Shown: positions 1 to 6,018, numbered from the stretch's first letter. The stretch: DNA of 8,881 bases from Candidatus Saccharimonadia bacterium (GCA_938050265.1 CALLJT010000039.1:1-8881), one strand, 5' to 3'. The notes: a model not told the origin generated them from the sequence alone. Numbers and translations are program-made.

Positions 1-138
1 CGTTGTCTCATGGACCAGCCGTTCATCAAAAATCCCGACCAAACCGTCGGCGAACTTGTTCGCGAAGCCAATGCACAGCTCGGCGAAAACATCGTCGTGC
101 GTCGCTTCAGCCGAATTCAATTAGGCGAAGTGAGTTAG
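1..138 (+). CDS. tsf: Elongation factor Ts, C-terminal end (5' truncated by window)
   Basis: Frame 1 is open from the first base to TAG at 136-138 and gives 45 residues. They include QPFIKNPDQTVGELV and ENIVVRRFSRIQLGE, which match the conserved end of bacterial EF-Ts (Q-P-F, then K-T-V-G-x-L and a final R-R-F-x-R-x-x-L-G-E in many lineages). EF-Ts is the cytosolic nucleotide-exchange factor that regenerates EF-Tu-GTP during translation elongation. The start and the catalytic N-terminal and core regions lie outside the window. The next gene is frr, which fits the tsf-(pyrH)-frr order common in bacteria, although pyrH is missing here. A different frame overlaps this stretch with a longer ATG-initiated reading frame, but its product is arginine/serine-rich and resembles nothing. 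Confidence 0.9.
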   Translation, partial: RCLMDQPFIKNPDQTVGELVREANAQLGENIVVRRFSRIQLGEVS

Positions 139-195
139 AACTACGCTCAGCGAGCGATAGCGAAGCCTCATATAAGCTCTACTGACAATTAATCG

Positions 196-203
196 TCAGC
201 GCC
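196..203. repeat. Left 8-bp direct repeat (candidate target-site duplication)
   Basis: TCAGCGCC sits immediately left of the palindromic element and is repeated exactly at 323-330. The match does not extend outward (G195 versus A322) or inward (C204 versus G331), so it is exactly 8 bp, as expected for a staggered-cut duplication rather than a longer repeat. Confidence 0.55.
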
Positions 204-321
204 CTGACCCACAGTCACTTTCTTCTCTCGAGTAGCGTTACACGCAGGGCCACCCCCAAGAGGGGTGTCTCTGGTTGCACTACGCTTATACTACTCTTGA
301 GAAAAAGTGACTGCGGATCAG
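204..321. mobile_element. MITE-like palindromic element between tsf and frr
   Basis: The left arm 204-235 is the imperfect reverse complement of the right arm 291-321. By hand count 27 of 31 positions pair, with mismatches at 208/317, 211/314 and 228-229/297-298 and one unpaired base at 222. The 55-bp centre holds a second hairpin (251-256 with 262-267, extended by 245-249 with 269-273). An identical 8-bp repeat, TCAGCGCC, abuts the left end (196-203) and sits one base beyond the right end (323-330), as a target-site duplication would. No reading frame inside could encode a transposase, so if mobile it would depend on an element elsewhere. The right arm contains TATACT (287-292) and ends 27 bp before the frr extended -10, so the insertion may shape frr transcription. 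The alternative is a structured RNA leader; the flanking repeat favours insertion. Confidence 0.6.
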
Positions 322-322
322 A

Positions 323-330
323 TCAGCGCC
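323..330. repeat. Right 8-bp direct repeat (candidate target-site duplication)
   Basis: This is the second copy of TCAGCGCC, one base (A322) beyond the right end of the palindrome. Together with 196-203 it brackets the 118-119 bp element. Confidence 0.55.
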
Positions 331-348
331 GCTACGCATCGTGGTCTC

Positions 349-357
349 TGCTATACT
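349..357 (+). promoter_or_regulatory. Extended -10 promoter for frr
   Basis: TGCTATACT matches the extended -10 pattern TGnTATAAT at five of six hexamer positions. No good -35 is visible 17 bp upstream, which is usual for extended -10 promoters. Transcription would begin near 364, giving a leader of about 20 nt that contains the Shine-Dalgarno sequence AGGAG (374-378). Similar TG-n-TATANT boxes recur before greA and both dockerin genes, which supports this as the local promoter style. Confidence 0.6.
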
Positions 358-384
358 GTAGGGAGTAAACTCTAGGAGAATGTT

Positions 385-945
385 TTGGATAAAGAAGTTA
401 TAGAACAGTTGAAGCTTGATGCAAAAGAGACAGAAGAGCATTTTGGAGCTGAACTGAGTAAACTGCGTACTGGTCGTGCTCATCCGAGCATGGTTGAAGA
501 CCTCGTGGCAGAGGTGTACGAAAGCAAGATGCCACTTAAGCAGCTGGCAACGATAACAACGCCTGAGCCACAGCTTATTCAGATATCTCCGTTTGACCCA
601 AACAGTATTGCGCCAATTGCAAGTGCGATCCGTGCAGATCAGGCGCTTGGCTTGAACCCGGCAGACGATGGGAATGTTATTCGTATTCAGATACCGCCAC
701 TCACAGAAGAACGCCGTTTGTTGATCGTTAAGCAGCTCGGACAGAAACAGGAAGACGCGCATATTCGATTGCGTAAAGCCCGCCAGGAAGCGATTAGTAC
801 GATCGATAAAGCCAAGAAGGCCAAAGAAGTCGGCGAAGACGATGCAGATCGCATGAAAAAACAAGTCGAAGACGTCGTGAACACCTGCAAATCAGCCATA
901 GACGAAACAGCCAAAACCAAAGAATCCGACCTACTAAAGGTATAG
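385..945 (+). CDS. frr: Ribosome recycling factor
   Basis: The 186-residue product has the full length of RRF. With EF-G it splits post-termination 70S ribosomes so that subunits can be reused; it is cytosolic. Recognisable family stretches include LRTGRAHPSM near residue 27, then MPLKQLATITTPEP, ISPFDPNSI, IRIQIPPLTEERR and the C-terminal helical segment with ARQEA. The order helix, beta/alpha domain, two long helices is intact. The start must be TTG at 385: an in-frame TAG lies at 373-375, there is no ATG or GTG between it and the conserved region, and AGGAG (374-378) sits six bases upstream. It ends 12 bp before uppS, so the two are probably translated from one mRNA. Confidence 0.96.
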   Translation: MDKEVIEQLKLDAKETEEHFGAELSKLRTGRAHPSMVEDLVAEVYESKMPLKQLATITTPEPQLIQISPFDPNSIAPIASAIRADQALGLNPADDGNVIRIQIPPLTEERRLLIVKQLGQKQEDAHIRLRKARQEAISTIDKAKKAKEVGEDDADRMKKQVEDVVNTCKSAIDETAKTKESDLLKV

Positions 946-957
946 GTAGGGCATATA

Positions 958-1680
958 GTGGGCGCAGCACAAGGTCCGTTGGACACGCGTGACGCGGGTA
1001 TTCCGCGACACGTTGGTTTGATATTGGACGGGAATCGTCGGTGGGCTGTCGAGAACAATCTTCCCAAGCTGGAGGGACACAAGCGTGGATACGAAAACCT
1101 CAAAACGATAACTGAGGCGGCGTTTAATGCCGGCATAGAGTATGTATCAGCGTACATATTTTCGACCGAAAATTGGAATCGTTCAGAGAAAGAAGTAGGC
1201 TATCTGATGCGTCTGCTTGTGGGTGGGTTTCATGATGAGATCGATGAATTAATAGAAGCAAATATCAAGGTTGTGTTCCTGGGGTCACGTGCGCGGCTAT
1301 CCAAACAGGTAGTTCGAGCAGTCGAGGAGACTGAGCGTAAGTCTGCAGATAAAACGGGTGGTACGTTGGCGCTCTGCTTTAACTACGGTGGCCGTCTAGA
1401 GCTGGTTGATGCCGTCAAACAGATAGTTGATGCTGGGGTAGACGCGGACCGTATCGATGAGGACATGATACAACGAAATCTGTACCAGGGCGTCGATGTG
1501 CCTGACGTTGATTTCATGATCCGGACATCTGGAGAGCAGCGTATCAGCAATTATATGCTGTGGCGAATGGCGTATGCCGAACTGTATTTCACGGATACGT
1601 ACTGGCCAGACTTTACCCCAGAAGACCTGCAGCTGGCACTCGACGACTATGCACAGCGTCAGCGGCGACGCGGTCGCTAG
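958..1680 (+). CDS. uppS: Isoprenyl (undecaprenyl) diphosphate synthase, cis-prenyltransferase
   Basis: The 240-residue protein condenses isopentenyl diphosphate units onto an allylic primer to make the C55-type carrier used for peptidoglycan and other surface polymers; it acts at the cytoplasmic membrane face. The family signature HVGLILDGNRRWA (residues 18-30) contains the catalytic Asp24, followed by GHKRGYENL. FNYGGR and RTSGEQRISN (residues 189-198, diphosphate-binding arginines and serine) are present, then WPDF near the end. The length is normal. It starts with GTG, has a weak GTAGGG ribosome site (945-950) and follows frr by 12 bp, suggesting coupling. Where other genomes have cdsA and dxr, a non-coding gap follows. 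Product chain length cannot be read from the sequence. Confidence 0.95.
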   Translation: MGAAQGPLDTRDAGIPRHVGLILDGNRRWAVENNLPKLEGHKRGYENLKTITEAAFNAGIEYVSAYIFSTENWNRSEKEVGYLMRLLVGGFHDEIDELIEANIKVVFLGSRARLSKQVVRAVEETERKSADKTGGTLALCFNYGGRLELVDAVKQIVDAGVDADRIDEDMIQRNLYQGVDVPDVDFMIRTSGEQRISNYMLWRMAYAELYFTDTYWPDFTPEDLQLALDDYAQRQRRRGR

Positions 1681-1743
1681 GTCGCGGCACACGGCACGCG
1701 TGCACGGTTCTGTGTATAACGTGTATGTAGGGAAATACACCGT

Positions 1744-1777
1744 GAATTAGTGACTGTAGCTCAGGAATTAGTGGCTG
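1744..1777 (+). promoter_or_regulatory. Paired 13-bp direct repeats upstream of rseP (candidate operator)
   Basis: GAATTAGTGACTG (1744-1756) and GAATTAGTGGCTG (1765-1777) agree at 12 of 13 bases and are exactly 21 bp apart, close to two turns of the helix, so a dimeric regulator could contact both on the same face. The second copy overlaps the -35 position of the predicted rseP promoter. The placement fits a repressor or activator site. No regulator gene is nearby, and chance or a decayed small duplication cannot be excluded. Confidence 0.4.
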
Positions 1778-1795
1778 CACATGGGGTGTGTGCTG

Positions 1796-1801
1796 TATAC
1801 T
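1796..1801 (+). promoter_or_regulatory. -10 box of rseP, predicting a leaderless mRNA
   Basis: TATACT matches the -10 consensus in five of six bases, and only eight bases separate it from the rseP ATG at 1810. Transcription would therefore begin within a base or two of the start codon. No Shine-Dalgarno sequence precedes the ATG, which is consistent with a leaderless message. No convincing -35 is present; the direct repeats at 1744-1777 lie in its place. Confidence 0.5.
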
Positions 1802-1809
1802 AATCGGTA

Positions 1810-3048
1810 ATGATACTTATAGTTATTGGAGCATTAATGCTCATTGGGCTGGTTATTGCCCATGAGTGGGGTCATTTCACTGCAGCAAAACGCAGTGGAG
1901 TTGAAGTCGAAGAGTTCGGCCTTGGGTTTCCGCCAAAAGCCAAGACACTGGGGCATAAAAACGGCACAGAGTACACACTGAACTGGTTGCCGCTCGGTGG
2001 ATTTGTCCGGCTCAAAGGTGAGCACGACGACGACACTGAAAACGGCTCGTTCGGAGCAGCGCGCCTAAGAGACAAAGTAAAAATCATGATGGCAGGCGTT
2101 GCGGTAAACGCCCTCATTGCAGTTGTCTTGTTGTCTATAGTCGCACTGTTTGGCCTACCGCAAGTACTCGAAAACCAGTTCTATGTTGCGAGTGACTCCG
2201 AAATATCTGTACAAGATGTTGTCGTGTCAGTTTCTGGTGATGGCGAGGATGAAGCCCTAACACCCGCGAGTATCGCAGGTTTGCAGGACGGTGATGTGAT
2301 TAGGAGTTTCCGGCCGGTTGACTGTGTAGATTCTGAACAAAACCAGTGTACGACTGTCATTTCAGATGCGCAGGGGATCGTTGATTATACGAGTACGCAG
2401 GCAGGGCAGGAAGTCGCAGTTGAATTCGTTGATTACGAGGATGGCACTGTTCAAACAGCGACTGCAACGTTCACTGACGCAGATGTGGTTGAGCAAAGCG
2501 TGGCTTCTTTTGAGTCATGCGTGGACCAGGCCGATACCGATGTAGCGGATTCGGGCGACGAGGCAGATTATAGTGCATGCGTGCGACCTGTAGGGTATTT
2601 TGGTGTTATTCCTGACGACTACGTTGAGCGGAAGGCCACCTGGTCGGCGCCTATCGTAGCGACCGTGTTCTCTGCGCAAGTCGTGCAGGAAACGCTCGTG
2701 ACGTTCGGGACGATTATAAGCGAACTGTTCAAGGCTCAAACACAAACAGCCCAGGAAAACCTCGTGGGTGTCGTGGGTATCGGGTACGTACTTGGCGAAA
2801 TAGCTGACAGGGGTTTCATCGCACTGCTGTTTTTGACTGGTATTATTTCGTTATCACTGGCGCTTATGAACGCGCTACCTATACCGGCACTCGACGGTGG
2901 TCGCTTATGGGTGACACTCTTGTTTAGGCTGTTCAATAAACCACTGTCAAAAGAAACAGAAGAGCGGATACACGGCACGGGGTTCGCAGCGCTGATGTTG
3001 TTGTTCGTGCTGATTACGGTACTTGATGTCCAACGGTTCATCCTCTAG
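1810..3048 (+). CDS. rseP: RseP-like site-2 intramembrane metalloprotease (M50B) with PDZ domain
   Basis: The 412-residue membrane zinc protease belongs to the family that cuts transmembrane segments of anti-sigma factors and signal-peptide remnants. The zinc motif HEWGH is at residues 18-22 in the first membrane helix, with FGLGFPPK after it. A second hydrophobic stretch spans about 95-118. A PDZ-like domain follows (about 137-220, PASIAGLQDGDVI), and the third zinc ligand motif is NALPIPALDGG (Asp362) near membrane segments at about 330-410. Length is normal for the family. The outer part has an acidic segment with four cysteines (172, 180, 237, 257) that could form disulfides. ATG 1810 is chosen because an in-frame TAA lies at 1801-1803. 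The 3' end overlaps the next gene, a second membrane protease. The substrate is unknown. Confidence 0.93.
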   Translation: MILIVIGALMLIGLVIAHEWGHFTAAKRSGVEVEEFGLGFPPKAKTLGHKNGTEYTLNWLPLGGFVRLKGEHDDDTENGSFGAARLRDKVKIMMAGVAVNALIAVVLLSIVALFGLPQVLENQFYVASDSEISVQDVVVSVSGDGEDEALTPASIAGLQDGDVIRSFRPVDCVDSEQNQCTTVISDAQGIVDYTSTQAGQEVAVEFVDYEDGTVQTATATFTDADVVEQSVASFESCVDQADTDVADSGDEADYSACVRPVGYFGVIPDDYVERKATWSAPIVATVFSAQVVQETLVTFGTIISELFKAQTQTAQENLVGVVGIGYVLGEIADRGFIALLFLTGIISLSLALMNALPIPALDGGRLWVTLLFRLFNKPLSKETEERIHGTGFAALMLLFVLITVLDVQRFIL

Positions 3049-3871
3049 TCAAACTACGGGCGACAGCGAGCAGCCCGGAGATGCTTCCGTGCGCACTAGT
3101 GCTACGTTGATAGCGCGCATCGGCACGTTTGTCGCACTTTGTGTGTCGGCAGTTGTGATATTTTTTGTAGGGCAGCTGATAGCGAGTGTGTTCATCGGAA
3201 CGGGCATCGGTCTACTGCAGTCACTTGGCGTAGACGTCAGCATTAGTGAATTGTTTGACGGCAGTGCGCATGGGATTAGTTTTGTGCTGTTTGCATATAT
3301 CGGGCTTGTGATAGTCGGTCTTGTGTTTGTAGCGCTGAAAATGATGGGCATGAGTGTGTTGAGTGCGCAGAAGTTTTTGATGTTGCGGCGGGGCATACCG
3401 CTCTGGGCGGTGGTCGACGTCGTGCTAACGTTCGGAATGTTTTTTGTCGCCACACTACTCGTGAATGTGCTTGTCGGCATCAGCGGTGTAGTCGACGTTG
3501 ATCAGATGCAGGATATCGGGTTTACATCTCCTGAAAATACCTCTGCTCGTATATTGTTGTTCCTGACGATCGCGGTGGTACCGGCTATCTGGGAAGAGAT
3601 ATTGTTTCGTGGCTATCTCTATAATGTGCTTAAAAAACATGTACCTGGGAAATGGTCAACAGTTGCAGCGTATGTGTGTACAAGTGCCATATTTGGACTT
3701 GCTCACATAGAGGGCTCCAGTCTTAACTGGATAGCCGCAATCGATACTGGTGTGTTTTCACTGTTTTTGATCTATATATCACAGAAATACAATTCATTGT
3801 ATCCGGCTATGCTGCTGCACGCGTTCAAGAACGGTCTGGCGTTCTTTGTGCTCTTTATCGTCGGGCTCTAG
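3026..3871 (+). CDS. CPBP-family (CAAX/Abi) intramembrane metalloprotease
   Basis: The product is a polytopic membrane protein of 281 residues with several hydrophobic segments. It carries the glutamic-type CPBP protease motifs in order: EEILFR (E190, E191, R195), FGLAH (F223, H227) and HAFKN (H265, N269). Bacterial members have been linked to prenyl-protein-type processing, bacteriocin immunity and membrane-protein turnover; nothing here decides between these. ATG 3026 overlaps rseP by 23 bp, which suggests co-transcription. An alternative start is GTG 3089, preceded by GGAG (3077-3080) at good spacing, which would remove a polar serine-rich N-terminus of 21 residues. A TTG at 3023 directly precedes the ATG and is less likely. 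No bacteriocin-like gene is adjacent. Confidence 0.85.
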   Translation: MSNGSSSSQTTGDSEQPGDASVRTSATLIARIGTFVALCVSAVVIFFVGQLIASVFIGTGIGLLQSLGVDVSISELFDGSAHGISFVLFAYIGLVIVGLVFVALKMMGMSVLSAQKFLMLRRGIPLWAVVDVVLTFGMFFVATLLVNVLVGISGVVDVDQMQDIGFTSPENTSARILLFLTIAVVPAIWEEILFRGYLYNVLKKHVPGKWSTVAAYVCTSAIFGLAHIEGSSLNWIAAIDTGVFSLFLIYISQKYNSLYPAMLLHAFKNGLAFFVLFIVGL

Positions 3872-3918
3872 TGCGCTATACTCATACGTACATATGAGCG
3901 CTCATCTACTTCTTAGCA

Positions 3919-3948
3919 TTGTTTTTTTGCCGGCATGTGCCGTATAAA
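3919..3948 (+). promoter_or_regulatory. Candidate promoter for proS
   Basis: TTGTTT (3919-3924) and TATAAA (3943-3948) are separated by 18 bp, inside the 128-bp gap between the CPBP gene and proS. Transcription would begin near 3955, giving a leader of about 45 nt. Other -10-like boxes (TATACT at 3877-3882, GATACT at 3974-3979) also lie in this gap, so the exact start is uncertain. A 10-bp repeat, ACGTACATAT, occurs at 3886-3895 and 3963-3972. Confidence 0.4.
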
Positions 3949-3999
3949 TTTTTATTTCACAGACGTACATATCGATACTGAAAACTAGAAGGAGAGATT

Positions 4000-5250
4000 A
4001 TGAAACGAACTCAACTATTTGTTAAGACACGCAAAGACGCACCATCTGACGAGGTGTCAAAAAACGCTCAACTGCTTATTCGAGCAGGCTATGTACATAA
4101 AGTTATGGCAGGCGTATATGCCTACACACCACTGGGTATTCGAGTACTCGAAAAGATCAAACAAGTCGTCCGCGAAGAAATGGAAGCAATCGGCAGCACA
4201 GAGCTGATCATGACGTCGCTTCAGCGGCCAGACATCTGGCAGGCAACCGACAGGTGGAGTGATGACAGTGTCGACGTGTGGTTTAAGACGCGTTTGAAAG
4301 ATGACAGCGAACTTGGACTTGCGTGGTCACATGAAGAGGCGATTATGGACCTCATGAAAGATCACCTCACAAGCTACAAAGATTTACCGGTCAGCGTGTT
4401 CCAGTTTCAGACAAAAATGCGCAATGAACTACGCTCGAAGAGCGGGATTATGCGCGGGCGCGAGTTCGTCATGAAAGACCAGTATTCGCTCCATGCTTCG
4501 CAGGAAGACATGGACAGCTACTACGATCAGGTGATCGAAGCCTACAACCGTATTTTCAAACGGCTCGGTATTGGTGACAGTACGTTCGTGACGTTCGCGA
4601 GTGGTGGATCGTTCACGAAGTTTTCTCATGAATTCCAGACAATTTGTGATGCCGGCGAAGACGTGCTGTACGTGAGCAAGGACCGTTCAGTAGCGGTCAA
4701 CGAAGAAGTGCTTGATGATGCAGTGAACGAAATAGGTATCGATAAAAAAGATCTCGAAAAAGTCGTTACTGCCGAGGTCGGGAACATATTCAAATTCGGT
4801 ACAGAGAAAAGCGAAAAAATGGGGATCTATTATACCGACGCTGAAGGTCAGAGGCAGCCTATGTACCTGGCGTCGTACGGGGTCGGAATTACCCGAGTAA
4901 TGGGCGTATTGGCTGAAAAGTTGTCAGACGACAAGGGCTTAGTGTGGCATGCAAGCACTGCACCGTACCACGTGTACCTCGCCACAATAGGTGACGTCGC
5001 CGACGCGGCGGAGCAGTTTGTCCGGACGCTTGAAGCTGCAGGGATCGAAGTACTGCACGACGACCGCGACACGCGTCCTGGTGACAAGTTTGCCGATGCA
5101 GACCTCATGGGGATACCGTGTCGTATCGTACTGAGTACTCGGACGCTCGAGAAGCAAGAAGCAGAGGTTAAACTCCGCACAGAAGACAGCCCTGAGCTCG
5201 TCCCGATCGATCAGGTAGTAGAACGGGTACAAGAGTTACTTCAGCTGTAG
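4000..5250 (+). CDS. proS: Prolyl-tRNA synthetase, short form without the INS editing domain
   Basis: The 416-residue class II enzyme charges tRNA-Pro with proline. Motif 1 is around TPLGIRVLEKIKQVVREEM, motif 2 has FQFQTKMRNELR with R141-x-E143, followed by MRGREFVMKDQYSLH, and motif 3 has YGVGITR with R299. A C-terminal anticodon-binding domain occupies about 325-416. Only 158 residues separate the motif 2 and motif 3 arginines, against about 300 in long bacterial enzymes of roughly 570 residues, so the INS deacylase that removes mischarged alanine is absent, as in alphaproteobacterial short forms. The start ATG has a strong Shine-Dalgarno AAGGAG (3989-3994) five bases upstream, the best in the window. 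It is transcribed separately from the protease genes or by read-through. Confidence 0.95.
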   Translation: MKRTQLFVKTRKDAPSDEVSKNAQLLIRAGYVHKVMAGVYAYTPLGIRVLEKIKQVVREEMEAIGSTELIMTSLQRPDIWQATDRWSDDSVDVWFKTRLKDDSELGLAWSHEEAIMDLMKDHLTSYKDLPVSVFQFQTKMRNELRSKSGIMRGREFVMKDQYSLHASQEDMDSYYDQVIEAYNRIFKRLGIGDSTFVTFASGGSFTKFSHEFQTICDAGEDVLYVSKDRSVAVNEEVLDDAVNEIGIDKKDLEKVVTAEVGNIFKFGTEKSEKMGIYYTDAEGQRQPMYLASYGVGITRVMGVLAEKLSDDKGLVWHASTAPYHVYLATIGDVADAAEQFVRTLEAAGIEVLHDDRDTRPGDKFADADLMGIPCRIVLSTRTLEKQEAEVKLRTEDSPELVPIDQVVERVQELLQL

Positions 5251-5270
5251 CCGTGCGTACAGCGCTAAAC

Positions 5271-5286
5271 GTGTGATAATTCGCAC
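5271..5286 (+). terminator. Small hairpin after proS, weak terminator candidate
   Basis: GTGTGA (5271-5276) pairs with TCGCAC (5281-5286) through a TAAT tetraloop, with one G-U wobble. It lies 20 bp after the proS stop. Only TTGTCT follows instead of a proper U-run, and that same hexamer may be the -35 of the greA promoter, so termination would be inefficient at best. Confidence 0.25.
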
Positions 5287-5316
5287 TTGTCTGGGGTGTC
5301 GTGGGTTTGCTATAGT
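5287..5316 (+). promoter_or_regulatory. Promoter for greA (-35 and extended -10)
   Basis: TTGTCT (5287-5292), an 18-bp spacer and TATAGT (5311-5316) preceded by TGC form an extended -10 promoter. Transcription would start near 5323, leaving a greA leader of about 120 nt, much longer than those of the other genes here. Confidence 0.55.
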
Positions 5317-5367
5317 ACTGGACCAAGCGAGAGTAACAATACGAGTCGGTAGTATTTCTGAGAGATT

Positions 5368-5394
5368 CGATATAGACACGGCGTGTTGTATTCG
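5368..5394 (+). promoter_or_regulatory. Imperfect hairpin in the greA 5' leader
   Basis: ACAC (5376-5379) and GTGT (5383-5386) close a GGC loop. The stem continues outward with ATA/TAT and CGA/TCG pairs across a bulge and a small internal loop, about ten pairs in all. A second possible stem, AATAC with GTATT, lies upstream at about 5338-5356. No riboswitch class is recognised. The structures might affect translation or early termination, but this is inferred only from pairing. Confidence 0.25.
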
Positions 5395-5443
5395 TTTAGC
5401 GCGGCAATAGTAATTAATAACAGTACAGAAGAGTTTTAAGATC

Positions 5444-5902
5444 ATGAAAAAGCAGTTCAAACTGACCAAAGAAGGCATAGAAGAAATGGAAGCTGAAAAG
5501 CTTCAGCTCATCGCAAGTCGAGGTGACATCGCAGAACGCATTAAGATAGCCAGAGAATTCGGTGATCTGTCCGAGAACGCTGAGTATAGTTCCGCAAAAG
5601 ACGAGCAGAGTCGCGCTGAAACGCGTATTGCAGAAATCGAACACATTTTACTTAATACCGAGCAGATCGCTGCACCACAGCACAAAGATGTCGTCGAACT
5701 CGGTAATGAAGTTACCCTGAAGGGTCCGAACGGCGACAAGACATTCACCGTCGTCGGTCCAGTAGAAGCGGACCCACTCGAGGGCAGGGTAAGCAACGAG
5801 TCACCAATCGGCAAAAGTCTCATGGGGCAAAAAGTCGGCGACGAAGTCGAGATAGTTACACCTGCCAGTACAACCACCTACACGATTAAATCGGTCGTAT
5901 AG
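5444..5902 (+). CDS. greA: Transcription elongation factor GreA
   Basis: The 152-residue protein has the two-domain Gre layout: an N-terminal antiparallel coiled coil (about 1-75) and a C-terminal FKBP-like domain (about 80-152). The tip motif GDLSENAEY has Asp41 and Glu44 at the same positions as in E. coli GreA; these residues enter the RNA polymerase secondary channel and stimulate cleavage of backtracked RNA. The C-terminal GNEVTL and the segment around ESPIGKSLMGQKVGDEVEI are typical of the family. The ATG at 5444 is preceded by AGAAGAG (5427-5433), a modest ribosome site at longer spacing. It has its own promoter and a long leader, and is followed by the surface-protein genes. Confidence 0.96.
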   Translation: MKKQFKLTKEGIEEMEAEKLQLIASRGDIAERIKIAREFGDLSENAEYSSAKDEQSRAETRIAEIEHILLNTEQIAAPQHKDVVELGNEVTLKGPNGDKTFTVVGPVEADPLEGRVSNESPIGKSLMGQKVGDEVEIVTPASTTTYTIKSVV

Positions 5903-6003
5903 CCGCACTTGGCGATTGGTCTCCTTCTAGATTGTGAGCACAGGGGTATTTGGGGTGGAAAAGTGAGCGTGGGTCAGGTCTCTGGTAGGCATGATTAGTA
6001 TTG

Positions 6004-6012
6004 TGTTACAAT
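6004..6012 (+). promoter_or_regulatory. Extended -10 promoter giving a leaderless surface-protein mRNA
   Basis: TGTTACAAT fits the extended -10 pattern TGnTANAAT. Six bases separate it from ATG 6019, so the transcript should begin at or next to the start codon. No Shine-Dalgarno sequence is present. The site also argues against the in-frame TTG at 6001 as start, because that codon lies upstream of the promoter element. Confidence 0.6.
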
Positions 6013-6018
6013 CTGCTT

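Noticed and set aside
3..185. ATG-initiated + strand frame of 60 codons at the window start
   Set aside because: It overlaps the EF-Ts C-terminus in another frame and encodes arginine/serine-rich sequence without family resemblance.
144..199. Hairpins CGCTC/GAGCG (144-156) and CTGAC/GTCAG (182-199) as a tsf terminator
   Set aside because: Neither is followed by a run of T, so an intrinsic terminator is not supported; short stems of this size occur by chance.
286..864. Long antisense reading frame (192 codons) on the - strand
   Set aside because: It is the shadow of frr, whose product is unmistakable on the + strand. The antisense product is Phe/Cys-rich with no recognisable motif.
1694..1740. 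GCACGCGTGC palindrome and GTGTAT/ATACAC stem after uppS as terminator
   Set aside because: There is no T-tract after either and the stems are short. They may slow polymerase but cannot be called.
3026..3871. CPBP protein as a bacteriocin immunity or phage-defence (Abi) gene
   Set aside because: No bacteriocin precursor, exporter or other defence gene is adjacent; the location between rseP and proS points to a housekeeping protease role.
3894..3950. Palindrome ATGAGCGCTCAT, a T7 run and a 4-bp CGGC/GCCG stem as a terminator after the CPBP gene
   Set aside because: The palindrome has no loop and lies 16 bases from the T-run; the 4-bp stem is too weak. The T-rich sequence fits the proS promoter better.
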